Shown here in pieces: positions 13,636 through 25,789 of a stretch of DNA of 64,000 bases (position 1 is its first letter; every line of letters starts with the position of its first letter). Under the pieces are notes generated by a model. That model was given only the letters and a program-made list of their open reading frames with translations. It searched no databases and was not told where the DNA came from. This stretch comes from Anagrus nilaparvatae (Eukaryota; Arthropoda; Insecta; Hymenoptera; Mymaridae): positions 57,132,501 through 57,196,500 of the forward strand of contig JAKSXM010000007.1 in NCBI GenBank assembly GCA_022575985.1. Direction: 5' to 3'. Position numbers and translations under genes: made by a program.

Positions 13636-13727
13636 TTAATAAATTGATATGATGCAGAATTTAAGACGAATTTAAATTTAATGATAAGCCTCCTGACCTA
13701 TATTTTACTCAAGATAACTGAGACACC

Positions 13728-14387
13728 TTGGTAATTAATCTAAATTCATTCGATAATACTATCATAGTAGGAGACTTTAATTCCCATAATAAAATGTGGA
13801 ATTGCGAACAAAATGACATAAATGTTTCTAGATTCTTAAACAGCCTTAACAGCGTTGATAATATTATGCTATTGAATACAGACACTAAAACTCACGTAGA
13901 TTCACGTAGCGCTAAAAAGTCTAACATCGATTTAATACTCACTTCGCTTGACTTATCACAAAATATCACCTATCTAATAGACAACGACACTTACGGATCT
14001 GACCATCGCCCCCTAGTAATTGGACTAACCACTAGGAAATTTATATACCATAAAATTAAATTTAAGGTACAGTCGGTCAGAACTGACTGGGATAAGGTCA
14101 ATAAGATACTCGATAATAAATATTCCTTCTTTTCTACAAGTGAATTTGCTAATAAGATACCAAAAGATAAATATAAATATTATATAAATCTAATCCGTGA
14201 GTCAGTTAAAAATCTACCCCTGTACATACTAACGTATCTAATACTAATCATCGTAACCCTGTTCCTTGGTGGGATAATGAATGTGATAAGGCTCGTCGAC
14301 TTCGGATTGCATTTTTCAAAAAATGGGAATTCACGCGAGAATTCTCAGATTATCTACGGTATAAAAAACAAGTATCTATTGCTATGA
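13728..14387 (+). pseudogene. LINE endonuclease domain (APE type), partial
   Basis: Reads IIVGDFNSHNKMWN (catalytic GDFN-H block), NIDLILTS and YGSDHRPLVIGL (SDHRP, the catalytic Asp-His motif). This is the C-terminal half of an APE-like endonuclease that nicks target DNA for target-primed reverse transcription. From about 14200 the frame shifts and the peptide loses similarity before the RT resumes in another frame at 14432. The first Asn/Glu motifs are missing. Confidence 0.85.
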
Positions 14388-14431
14388 AATTAAAAAAAAG
14401 TCTTCATTCCAAAGCTTTGCAGGATTTCTAA

Positions 14432-15565
14432 ATGTTAAAAATGATCTTAAGTACACCTTTCGGACAGCAAAAAAGTTTTAAAAATAAGTGGGTTAAAATT
14501 GTCAACAATAATCAAGACTCATACTTTCAAAATAATCAAGATTGTAAAGAAATGCTTGATACGTTATGTCCCCCCTGGGTTCCTAGAGACCCGGATTATA
14601 TGCCGGAATGTTGTAATAATAATGATACTTTTTTCAATACCCCCTTTACTATAAATGAATTTCTGATAACTTTAAAATCGAGAGGAGATAAATCTGCTCC
14701 TGGTATAGATGTAATAAATTATGAAGTACTTCACAATATCCCACTTAAGTACAAAATCATTCTTTTAAATATTTTTAATAACATGTATGATTCTGACTCT
14801 TACCCTGAAGAATGGAATGACGTCTTTATTCATTTTGCTCTGAAACCAAGCGGGGGAGTACGGCCTTTAGCTTTAACATCGTGTTGCTCAAAATTTTTTG
14901 AGCTAATGCTATCTAATCGCTTACGTAGGTGGTTGGAAACTCAAAAAATTTTGCCTGAAACTCAAGCGGGATTCCATAAAGGCAAATCTTGTACTGACAA
15001 TCTCCCTATATTTACACTTGATATTAACAACGTCTTTCGTAATAAAGAGTATGTCCTTGCAGCATTCCTGGATGTTACTGGCGCTTTCAATAATGTAATT
15101 ATCGATATATTATTAAGAAAGTTATCGGAAATCGGTTGCTCTCGTAAATGCATCAATTTTATCAAGTTTTTTACATACAAGAGGTCCATTTACACTAAAG
15201 ACACAACGAGCAACCCATCTCTCGCTTATAAAGGAGTCCCACAAGGAGGAGTATTAAGCCCGCTTCTTTACCTAATTTATGTACTTAAAATTGCTGATAA
15301 GCTCCCCCTTAATTTTAAACTGCTCCAATTTGCCGATGACATAGCAATATATAAAAGTGCAAATAATGTAGGACCTTTCGTACTGCGCGAATTCCAAAAT
15401 GCTATCCAAACACTTAATAAAAATCTATTAAACCTTTCTCTTGAAATATCACCCAGCAAAACTGTGATTATGTATTTTAATAGAAAAAATAAATTTGACA
15501 TCAGCAACATAAAAATCAATTTAAATGGATTAGATATTAAAGTGTCCAATCAGGTAGATTCTTAG
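14432..15565 (+). pseudogene. LINE reverse transcriptase domain
   Basis: RT motifs in order: SAPGIDVINYEVL, GVRPLALTSCCSKFFELML, ETQAGFHKGKSCTDNL, AAFLDVTGAFNNV (catalytic Asp), GVPQGGVLSPLLYLIYV and LQFADDIAIY (catalytic ADD). At 15560 the frame breaks, but the thumb continues in the next frame (FLGIYFDSRLNFTSHL, then KALNILKFSRGIRWGAHPQT) to about 15770. This is the best kept part of the element; within this stretch it has no internal stop. Confidence 0.9.
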
Positions 15566-15668
15566 GTATTTATTTTGACAGTCGTCTCAATTTTACGTCA
15601 CATTTACAAATAGTTCAAGCAAAAGCCAACAAAGCTTTAAATATTCTAAAATTTTCCAGGGGTATTCG

Positions 15669-16196
15669 ATGGGGCGCTCACCCACAGACTTTTCATTTTA
15701 TTTTATAAGTCTTATGTTAGGTCAATTATTGACTACTTTAATTTCATATATTTCCCTCACTCAAGTAGTAAAAAGTAAGTCAAAACTAGAAAGAATTCAG
15801 TACTCAGCCCTTCGAGCTTTAGGGTATCGAAATAGTACTCCAACTAATGTTATCTTGTCTGAATCTAAAGTTGAAAGCCTTGAAAGTCGTGCTAAATATT
15901 TAGGGACAACAAATTTTACCAAAATTCTCTCTAACAAGAGTAATTTAGTATATAAAACTATTGAAAAGTAAAAGGTAGCGATCAAACAAGATAAACGCAA
16001 AAGGTGTTTGTTTATTACTGAATGCATCAATGATGCCATTAAATATGAATCCGATGTACTAACTTACGACAATGTTCCTATATATTGCCACGATTTTTTT
16101 ACTATCTCCAACTCTGTAAACACGAATTCATCCCTTGGAAAATTGTTGCAAAACTCTAATAGTGCTAACCAGATACTCACTGATTATCTTGGATAA
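15669..16196 (+). pseudogene. LINE connection region between RT and RNase H
   Basis: Two short pieces in different frames. The first (to 15971) contains KLERIQYSALRALGYRNSTP, the usual 'L-x-x-x-Q-x-x-A-L-R' block behind the RT thumb of I-group elements. The second (16008-16196) is the low-conservation linker leading into RNase H and ends at a stop. Confidence 0.75.
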
Positions 16197-16640
16197 AAAC
16201 AAAATACACTACATATATATACTGATGGTAGCGAGAGCTCTGACTCAGTTTCTGTATGTTCAGCTTGTCTCTGTGAACAAACCGGAGAGTAAATTACCTT
16301 AAACCTAAATAAACGTGCCTCAATATTTACCGCAGAGTGTACGACAATTAACGAAGCATTGAACATCGCTCTAAAGAATAAAGATAAAAACACTTTAATT
16401 ATCACAGACTCTCTTAGCGCGCAATTGAAAAACTTGAACACCCATACTTTTCTGCTCAAACAAACCCTCTTATTTTTGATATACGAAGAAAACTTCACGA
16501 ATTTAACTTCAAAAATAATCATGACACTTCTGTAAAATTTATATGGGTCCCATCTCACCAAGGAATAATAGGAAATGAAAAAGTTGACCAAATGGCAAAA
16601 TCAGCGACTTTAAATGTTCCTATTAAGACTAATATTCCAT
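16197..16640 (+). pseudogene. LINE RNase H domain, broken by frameshifts
   Basis: Three blocks are visible in different frames: HIYTDGSESSDSVSVCSA (the D of TDGS is the first active-site residue), FTAECTTINEALNIAL with NTLIITDSLSAQ (Glu and Asp active-site residues), and VKFIWVPSHQGIIGNEKVDQ (His and final Asp). All four acidic positions can be read, but in-frame stops separate them. Confidence 0.8.
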
Positions 16641-17067
16641 TTACTGACTTGAGAAATTTCATAGTTCGTAAAGAAAGGTTAGATTCAAAAGTTCTCTTGG
16701 AAGAGTTAGGACTAACTAAAGGCGCCAGTTATTTTGAACAATTTCATAATTCCTATAGTAAACCTTGGTTTCATAATAAAAATCTCAGTCGAGAATTAAT
16801 CACCACTATAAGGATTTAAATAAATCCTTGCATAAAATCAAAGTAGTTTCCGAATCTGCATGTGCATGTGGTTATCCAGATGAAGACCTAAACCACGTTA
16901 TTTGGCAATGCTCACGCTTCGACCAGGAAAGGAAATCTCTAATACGTAAACTTTGGCAAAACAGGTATCAATTACCTATAGACATCAAAGAGTTTTTAAG
17001 CAAGCCAAGCATAAAAATGATGAGTTATGTGAACGAATTTCTTAATGATTGTAAAATTAAAATTTAA
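16592..17067 (+). pseudogene. LINE C-terminus with CCHC-like motif
   Basis: After RNase H the reading continues (KTNIPFTDLRNFI...) to a stop at 16819. In the next piece (16828-17067) comes CACGYPDEDLNHVIWQCSRF, a C-x-C-x8-H-x4-C arrangement found at the C-terminus of many I/Jockey-group ORF2 proteins. The protein ends at 17067. Confidence 0.75.
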
Positions 17068-17313
17068 AATAAATTTAAGGGAAAAAAAAATAAAAAAAAT
17101 AATAAGAAATTTGTATAACCATTAATTTAATTCGTTAAATAATTGTTAGCCATAATTTCCATATAAACTTGTGCCTAATCTGTAAAACTAAAAAATAATT
17201 TAAAAAAAAAAAAATGTTTAATGAAAATGTCAAAAAGTACAAAATAATGTTAAGTTAAAGTAGCTGCATAGCCTCAAAGAAGGCTTGAAGCTTAAATAAC
17301 AAAAAAAAAAAAA

Positions 17314-18309
17314 TATCCCAATTATGTGATTTTTGCTCTAGCCCTCTTTAGCCCTCAGACTAATGAAATCTCACGGAATAATTATCCGATTTTAGGCTCG
17401 TCATTCTTTTGTATTTGCTATCAAAAGTACTTTCGAAGCTTGCCCATTAACAAATAGCATCGTATTGCAAAAATAACAATCTACTTGACCCTTTACAGAC
17501 TAGCTTACGTCAATATCAGGGTCAATATTATAATTTAGAGACAACCCTGCTAAATCTAACAGTACGGTAACAGATGAAATCAGACTAGGGATGAGTAAAA
17601 GGTTGATGACCTTCCTACTTCAATTTTAGTTTAGCAGAGCATTCTTTTTATTTCCTCAACTAAACTGCTGGTTAAACTGACATGGGTTTGCCATGGGCTT
17701 GGCCATGGGTTTTTCTAAAATAGCCTTTGCTGCATATAAAATCCTATTGACCAGAAAGGCAACTACATGTTATTTTTTTTTTGCATACGGGCAGGAAGGT
17801 GAGAATGCGTTATGCATACTTAGACCCAGTGTCAAGTTATGTCGGACTCCATGGGGCAAGAACTATGCAAGAGCAGAATTCCTTGCCCAAAGTCTACCGA
17901 CCAAACTCACCCCCTAATGTAAGAGGTACTTCGTCTTCAAAGTTCATCCATGGATGTTAACTTAAATCTCCTTACCTCATCACGTTGGTCTGAGAATGAC
18001 GAATGTACACAGCTATATTTTCCGCAGCCGACTTGACGTCTTTAATATGGCAGTAGATATTCAATTCTTGTTACAACTTGTGAATGTCCAGACTAAGTTC
18101 ATCGGGTTCATTAGACTCTAGATGCAATCATGTTAAAACTTGTCCAATTCGTGTGCGTTCCCTGCATTACCATTCTTTTTAACTTTGACAAGAACCTCTT
18201 CGTTAAGCTTAAGCTTAATAGATTTTTTGACGACTTTTGACTCGGATATGATAGTGTCGAATAGTGTACAGGAAGTAAACTGTATGTTGCTGACAGGGGC
18301 TTTAGTTTT
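17314..18309. other. Spacer with unassigned open frames
   Basis: G+C is somewhat higher at 17650-18250. A minus-strand frame (18133-18327, Lys-rich) and its surroundings may be decayed transposon DNA, but nothing could be assigned. Confidence 0.4.
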
Positions 18310-18600
18310 ACTCAGTTTAATCATCATGTTTGCACTGAAAAATGTACCTAATCCCTTGACTCCCTCTGATAAAAGGCCTATAGCTAATAAACCTCATCTG
18401 TCGAAGCCTTTGGAAAGAGTAATTGTTGAGCAAGTTATTAAAAACATTGAATATAATAACCTCTTAAACCCCTCATAAATCTGATTACTGAAAAAACCAC
18501 AGCTTACAAATGAATCTTCTCAATGTTGCAGACAACATTAACAGAGGGATGGAATTGAATTTTCAAACTGTTTTAGAGTTATTTGATTTCTTCTAATATA
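18310..18600 (+). pseudogene. Fragment of a LINE-type reverse transcriptase
   Basis: Reads VPNPLTPSDKRPIANKPHLS, then KPLERVIVEQVIKNIEYNNL, which matches the 'S-D-x-R-P-I-S...LSK-x-x-E-R' block at the start of RT domains of Jockey-like elements. After a stop the reading resumes (HSLQMNLLNVADNINRGMEL). Only this piece was recognised; the upstream stretch 17980-18300 has open frames on both strands that I could not assign. Confidence 0.6.
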
Positions 18601-21400
18601 TGCTTATGGCGTTAAAAGAGATGCTCATATACTATAGAAGCAAATAGGTTGGTTGTAGCCATTCTAGCGTATCAAGTATCATTTTCGAACTGCCAAATTT
18701 ATAAGGCACATTTTTTATCTCGTTTTTTATAAACTTGGGTGAACGGAATTTATAAAGATCACTTGAAGATCACTCATAGTAATTTTGTATTATAATTATT
18801 TCTGATTATATATTCCGAAAAAAATGCTTTTTATTTATGTGAATTTAGCATTTATTGTTAGTTTACAAAACATATCGCAAATTTAAAACTTTTAAAATTA
18901 AAGTCATTCTGGTATATATTTTTAAATTAAGTCTTGAATTATGTAGATATAAAATCTTACTAGACTAGACATTGACAAGGGTAATGACAAATTGAAATCA
19001 TGATTAAACAACTCTTTAAATAAAACAAATTAAAGTAATAGTATTGGCAATTTCCTTAAATTTTTCTTAAAATTTACTTCTATAGTTTTGTAAAGTATAT
19101 TTTATTGAATAAAGACACCAGAAACACTTCGACAAGTTATATATAAATATGTATGAGTTGAGTACAAGAATAGACAAGTGAGACAAGTAAATATATATAT
19201 ATATATACTGTCTAGAACGTATGGTAAATTATACCACGTAAGACCATCGCATTGTACGATGAATTTTCCTCGACTTAAATTGCTATGCACATTAGCCATG
19301 ACATTAGTCTGGGAGTTATTTTGAAAAATTTTCTTATTTGCAAGCTTATTCATAAAAAGCCAAGGGTCCAAGATTTAAAATAGTAATAAAATATTGTAAA
19401 TCTAAGCTGGTAAACCTTAACTAATTTTACAAAACTAAATACCTCGATCAATAATAACAGCAGTTTGGTACATTCTTGTTTCTGTTTGTAAATTTAAAAA
19501 AAATTACCATTTTTTTGGTAAAAAGCTTGGCAAATATAACCAGCTTAAAACTCAAATTTTCCAATTAGTATATAAAATATAACTTTTTCCAGCCTACTAT
19601 ACACTGTTCTATTACATTGTATATAAACAACCTTACTACTATTGCCACACCTGAAAATAAGGAAAAAAAGTAGTATTGTACACATAAATTGAATAAGGCA
19701 AAAAATAATAATATGTAGGTATATACACTAGTAGGTAAACGTAAAATGCGTAGGTCTTATTTCCGCCCTTTGTCAAATTAAAATTTATATACATATATGT
19801 GCATGTTTTGTTTGGTAATCACTATAGGGCACTACTACTATATTTACTTAACATTTTGATTTATGTAGTTATTATAAAATTAATATTTTTTTTTAATATT
19901 TTTAATTTGTTGTTTAATAAATCATAATATGTGTCCGTATAAAAAATAACTTTTTTTTTTTGTAAATGTTTTAAATGAATCATTTTATTTGTATATATGT
20001 ATGGAGACTTGTTGAGTTACAAGCTTGTGGTAGTATAATAAATATTATTTATTTAAAATAAGTTTAATATAATTTTAATTTGAAAATAATTATAAATTTA
20101 TTATTTAAATTTTAAATTATGTACATAATTTAATAATAATTTATAAATTTTAACTGTAAAATTAAATTATTATAAAAACATTGATGACCTTTATGATAAT
20201 ATTAACTTTCATTTAATACACGTTTCACTTAATTGTTCCCATCATGTAAAAAAATTTTTAATCGATTAATTAAAAAAGTAAAGTTTCTTCTGTGTAAATT
20301 TCCTAATAAATTGTTTGCAAATACAAGAAAACTACTTTGGCTGATTCCAAGTAGGGTGTTCTGACTCTACTTCAGAGTTAAGTTGCAGTTAGCAAAATTA
20401 AACAAGCGTCGAGGCAAGCCTATAAGGTACTTACTACGAGTCAACAATCCTAGTTTAGTAATAAAATAATTTATGAAGACCATCGCAAAGACGTATATTA
20501 TACAAATAAATTTTAAATCCTTAGAAGATGATCAATGATCATTCATTGAAACAGCTTTCTTTTATGTTTATAAAAATTTATTAAAATGAACCCAACATCA
20601 AACTTAAGTGCAGTATCCTCGTAGTATCCTTACTATATTCATAAATTTTTACGTTGGCTTATAACATTATCGTTCTAGCTTAAAAGGAACATTAGTGTAA
20701 AGAATATCATATTAAATCACATTAATGCGAGCATTAATGCATGGCTTCATCTTTACATATTAAATAAAATTCAAAAAAAGTTAATCTTAAAGGTATAGTA
20801 GAATTTCATCAAAAGATTTAATCAAATTATGGTTTGGATTATATTTCACCTTTTCTTAAACTTATTTCAATTTTCAATATAGGAGTTTAAACTGTTTTAA
20901 ACCTAATTTATACTTGAAGCGAGACTAGAATTTAATAGTATATTTACGGCTCGTGTCCAGAAAAGTAAAGAATGCCCCAAATCGCACGTAAATTTCCTTC
21001 TGAGGCGAAGCCGAGGATGGTAAACTGCGATTTATGGACATTTATATATGGATTTTTCTGAAACAGTAGCAAGAAATTTCGATTTCCTTGGCCGCACTTT
21101 CCGTACTTTCGTGGCTACTGTATAGAAAAATAATCTCGAAAATAATTTAATATTTGAATTTCTTGCTGTATCACTATAGGTTTTAAATAATGTTTATCTA
21201 CATTTTATTAAAAAGCTTGGAAAATTAAGGGAAACAACCAAAAAATTATGGTGAGTTATTTAATTTGTGTGCATGTGTATGTGTACGTACTTATAATCAC
21301 GATTGTCTTATGCTATAAAAATATTTGAGACATAATTGAGGCAAATATTAAAATGACAAATAAGGATTGGATAATCTTGAAAATGAAAAATTGTTTTAAC
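18601..21400. other. AT-rich spacer
   Basis: The only contrast is about 20945-21125, a G+C-richer patch (GAGGCGAAGCCGAGGATGG) without clear ends. Otherwise nothing seen. Confidence 0.5.
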
Positions 21401-21490
21401 TACATTGAGAAAATTATACAATTATTACAATGATATTATATAATCATAATTTTAATTGTAATTGTACGATTATAAACATAATTAAACTGA

Positions 21491-22715
21491 GTTCCGCGCG
21501 AGCAGCGGTCGAGTAAAGACGTATAATTTCTAACTTAAAACTTCAATTACCGCATAGCTCAAAATAATCAAGTTTAAAACCTTCTTAATGAGATTAAAAA
21601 AAAAACAATAACAACTAAAATGGAAAAAGCAATAACAATGAACGATATAATAAATCTTTTAACAAAGATTCTTGAGAAACTTAATAGAGGTGAAAAACAA
21701 GATACAAATTAAAAACAATATATCACAGCAATATCGCAGTAAAGAACCAAGAAAACGACAATAAAAATAATATGAAGGCAGATAAACTAGATTCTAGTAA
21801 ACTAGAAATATCAAATTATGACTATAGTATAAGAATTATTAAATCATTTTCTAAGCATAAAATAAGTAACAATTCAAGAAACAACAAAAGCGATCATGAA
21901 AACAAAATTAGCAAAAAGGCGGGAAACAGGCCTTTTACTTAACAAAATAAACAGTCTTGTAGCATCATCATTTTGGATTTAAAAAAAGACAACAGATTAA
22001 AACGACCAAAAAAAGTCAAAATCAATTCAAAAAACTAAAAGTAAATAAAACACTATTAAGAGGGCTGCTTGTCAGCCATTTTTTCAGCTCTCGACCAATC
22101 AGAGACTATGTAAAATATTAATTTTGGCAACCAAAATACAGTTTTAATTTTCAATTAAATTAAAAAACAAAATTGCAAAATTAATCTACATAAAAATGAA
22201 AAATGTGGCTCTGCTTTTCCTAGGCTTGAAAAAATTCTCTTTCTCAGTTAAAAAATGAAAGAAAATCTGCAGTACATTCTAACCAAAAAAGTGAGTGAAG
22301 CAGACGACGTTGGGGTTGCAATTTCATTTAATTTTTTGAGGAGAAGGAAAATTTTGTAATATCTAGGAAAAGCAGAGCCACATTTTTCATTTTATGTAGA
22401 TTAATTTAGCAATTTTCTTTTTTAATTTAATTGAAAATTGAAGCCGTATTTTGGTGGCCAAAATTAATATTTTACCAAGTCTCTGATTGGTTGAGAGCTG
22501 AAAAAATGGCTGACATCCAGCCCTCTTAAAAAATGTATCAAAAATTATATAATACAAAAAATACTATCACTTTTTAAATCTCCCAGTACAAAAATTATAT
22601 TAATATTTAGATTCATTGCACTGCGGCATTCAATTTTATTATTTTATACATTCGTGTAAAACTATATGTAAAAATGTTAAACATTCAAATAAACTACTAC
22701 TACTACTACTACTAC
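21491..22715 (+). mobile_element. Short LINE copy with (CTA)n tail, itself carrying a MITE
   Basis: Flanked by a 15-bp target duplication with two mismatches: acataattaaactga (21476-21490) and acataatcaacctga (22716-22730). It starts GTTCCGCGCGAGCAGCGGTC, turns into an A-rich sense strand with a Met-initiated piece (about 21619: MEKAITMNDIINLLTKILEK), and ends TTCAAATAAA followed by (CTA)n at 22695-22715. Without the nested 22060-22525 MITE it is about 755 bp, so it is internally deleted or a non-autonomous derivative. No RT domain remains. The LINE assignment rests on the tail, strand asymmetry and target duplication. Confidence 0.6.
22060..22525. mobile_element. TTAA-flanked MITE with about 165-bp inverted repeats
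   Basis: 466 bp between TTAA (22056-22059) and TTAA (22526-22529). Ends GAGGGCTGCTTGTCAGCC and GGCTGACATCCAGCCCTC. The arms stay similar for about 165 bp, through AATGTGGCTCTGCTTTTCCT on the left and AGGAAAAGCAGAGCCACATT on the right. TTAA flanks suggest mobilisation by a piggyBac-type transposase. It lies inside the LINE copy and is therefore the youngest of the three nested elements. Confidence 0.85.
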
Positions 22716-23616
22716 ACATAATCAACCTGATGATATTATATCATCAGGACAATTAATATTTTGTGCTCGTGACAATTAAGCCCTATCTACACCAGCACGT
22801 AATCATGTTTTATATGATAGTCGTGTTTTTTAGATATTTTGGAACGTAACTGGGATATTCGAAATTAAAGTTATCAGAAAATGGTGGCACTAGTTGTACT
22901 AGTAAATATTTTTAATAAAAATTAAACAATAAAATGTAATTAAATGGTATTTTAATTATAGATTAAGTTATTTACAGTTATTTACGAGTTATTTATTATA
23001 AAAATTATACACAATTTTGTAACTAATAAGTTTAGTTGGGTAAAAAAAACCCAACAGACGTGATAAAAACATGATTATATAAATATTATTAATATTATAT
23101 TAAAAAAATGGCAGTCATTCAATTAATTACTGTCGTTGTCAATCCATGCGATCCATGTCAGTTTTCCAAATTTGGAAGACTAGATTTTGGGAAAATAAAT
23201 TTTAAAGAAAAATTCAATTGCGAATTTTTGAAATCAGAAGACATCAAATTATAAAAACGAATGAATTCCGAAATTTATTGTATAAAAAATTCATGTACAT
23301 TTTTGTTATTATATACTTTAATATTTCTGATATTTTATCAAATCTCACTGGTACTTAGGTATTTCCACGTTTCGATTTTTTAACCCTACTAGTTTTTATT
23401 ATTCTGCATCAAAAAATTCTTATACTCGATTTTCAGGGTTCGGAAAACTGCCACGAATTGAGAACGACAGTAATTACTATAGTGAATGGCGCCCAAAAAA
23501 ATCATTAAAATTTAATATAATTACCCCATATTGCTGATATAATATCGTCAGGGTGATTATGTGTTGTTGTATAATCGATAATACCATTGTCACATTTATA
23601 TAATTTTCTCAGTATA

Positions 23617-25346
23617 TTTCAGAATTGAGGCATACTTAGAAACCGAAAATTCTAGGAATACTTCAAAAAGAGAAAATTTTCCTCGAACTTTTCTTTTGAT
23701 CAAACTCTCGACCAAACTATTTTGAATCTAACTTTATAATTGACCACAAAATCCTAAAATTCTTTCTCTCAAGTTTTAAGTAACTTTATTAACTTGTAAT
23801 AAAAATTTCTACAATATATATATATCTTATTTTATTATCGCAGCTAATTAAGTAACTTATGCAGTACGTGCGGTTTTCGTTAATTATAAGTCTCACAGAA
23901 TTTGCATGAGTATCCGGTAATTTTTATTTACACAGATTAAAAAAAAAAAGGCTTTATATAAAAATACCTCAAAGAATGCATAAACGTATTTTACTACTCG
24001 TTTTACTATAAGCAAATTTTATTTTAACAAAAGCTTTTTTTGTTTGTAAATATTTAAAAAAGGAGCTTTAAAATATGCAGGTTAATTTGTACTCGTTTGC
24101 GTTTTTGTGGTTTCTGTTAAGCTTTTACAATAAAAGAAATTAGTTTTAAAAAAATAAAAAAATCCTTGAAATATTTTAAAATCATGATTAATTAATAAAA
24201 ATATTTTATATCAAAAATCACATATATTTTATTTATTTCAAATATATCAATTTTATCAATATAATCATGAATTATTTAAAAATTAATCAGGCGTTTTAAG
24301 ATTTCTACTAAAAAGATATTAAAAAAAAATAATCGTTATCATTTAGGTATTTTAATATTTAATATAATTATAAATATTTTCTCTTGAAATAATTAATAAA
24401 ATAATATTTGTATTAAATTACCATGACATATTTAAATTTTTGAATGTAGACGATAAAATTGTCAAGAAGAACAAGAATTGTAGCAGAGTATCTCAGACAA
24501 AAATATATAAATTTAATTTATATATCCCTTGGAATATCCTTAGAGAATGTATGAAAATAGTTTCATCCAAATTCTCAAGGGTAATGTGTATGTAAATTAA
24601 GGTCTTTTCTTATTTTTCAAACATTCGTCAACCTTTCCTTTAAGCTTATAAAATGAATGACGTTTTATACTATGAATAGCTTAAATATATATATTATTGT
24701 AAAATGAGAAGTATAATTTTTAATCCAATCTCATGAGAATTTGATAATATATCGTTTAGAATGAGTATATAATAAAAATTTTATTTTTGGTTATTCCTAA
24801 GTGAATGGATGTAGTGTAAAATTTAGTTTTTATTTCAAACAAAAGCTTTATATTTTATGGAATAAAATTTACCAAGCATTTTATTGTACAAGCCAAATAT
24901 ACACTACCCTCCAGTTATATTGTTTATATCGATTGGTGTTTTTATTTTTGTTTGGGTTTTAGTCGGTTTTAGTATAAAGGATATTATTTTACTCCAGAAA
25001 ATTTTAGAAACACATTAGTTGATAAAAATAGCAAAGGATCGATATTGAATAGAATATTAAATATTTATTGCTTATACTTTTGCGAGTACTTTTGTTCAAT
25101 TAAAAAGTTAGATTTTTTTTATAATTTGAGTATTAGTGAGAGTATTTGAAAATTGTTTAGAGTACAAATAAATTTTAGATTAACTTTAGATAGAACACTT
25201 TAACGAAAATTCAAAATTTTTTAAAGCTATCTTCTGCAAGTCAATTCGATTGCGACTATGAAAAATAATTTTGACTAGTCCTTGTAGTTGTAAATTCACA
25301 CGGCCTTAAAAAACTTGGAAATCTTAAAATGCAAGAAACATATTTC
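23617..25346. other. AT-rich spacer, nothing recognised
   Basis: No gene or bounded repeat seen. Confidence 0.6.
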
Positions 25347-25789
25347 TACACTGAGAAAATTATATAATTGTCAAAATGATATATGACCATAATTGTACGA
25401 TTATATTTAAATTTTCGAATTTTTTTTATTTTTTACCTTAGTGACTTAAAAAAAAAAATTCGCACGCACACATTCGTTAGGAATTGTCGAACGCCCGGTA
25501 TTTATTGATAAACGCGATTACACCAAATTAGGGTTCGATAATTGATAACGAAAGCGTGCATGTAAAAAGAAAATCACAAAGGTAAAAAGTAAAAAAAATT
25601 TAAACCTTTAATGGAACTTAAAATAAGTCAGGTAAAATACACAATTAAAAATCTAAGTGACTCACATACCCAAAAAATTAATATTTTGAAAAAAAACCTT
25701 AAAATTCAAAATAATTGTCCCAATGATATTTATATAATTGTCACGATTATAGAATATTATTATGACAATTATATTTATTTCTCAGTGTA
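25347..25789. mobile_element. TA-type MITE, TACACTGAGAAA ends
   Basis: 443 bp with inverted ends TACACTGAGAAAATTATATA and ATATTTATTTCTCAGTGTA, followed by ATTGTCA/TGACAAT on the inner side. Internal motifs (ACGATTATA, AATGATAT) are shared with the left arm of 21401-23616, so the two belong to one family. The 64-residue open frame at 25611-25805 spans its right part and is not a gene. Confidence 0.75.

Larger units (their letters stand above)
13640..17313 (+). mobile_element. Decayed I/LOA-group LINE, 5' truncated
   Basis: Open pieces in shifting frames read, in order: apurinic endonuclease, reverse transcriptase, RNase H and a C-terminal zinc-knuckle-like motif, followed by an untranslated tail and a run of A at about 17301-17313. 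RNase H plus an APE endonuclease points to the I/LOA/R1 side of the LINEs. Several frameshifts and stops make this copy dead. It starts right next to the TTAA at the right end of the piggyBac remnant; the 5' part (ORF1 and the start of the endonuclease) is absent. Confidence 0.85.
21401..23616. mobile_element. TA-type MITE interrupted by a LINE
   Basis: Left end TACATTGAGAAAATTATACA (21401), right end TATAATTTTCTCAGTATA (to 23616). Beyond the outer 30 bp the inverted repeat goes on: the left arm runs 21401-21490 and resumes at 22716-22748 (CATAATCAACCTGATGATAT); its partner is 23533-23616 (ATATCGTCAGGGTGATTATG). The left arm is therefore split by the insertion at 21491-22715. No transposase was seen. 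The ends resemble those of 25347-25789. Confidence 0.75.

Noticed and set aside
22714..23564. Separate transposon with ACACATAATCA inverted ends
   Set aside because: Its ends are the continuation of the inverted arms of the 21401-23616 element, split by a LINE whose target duplication lies exactly there.
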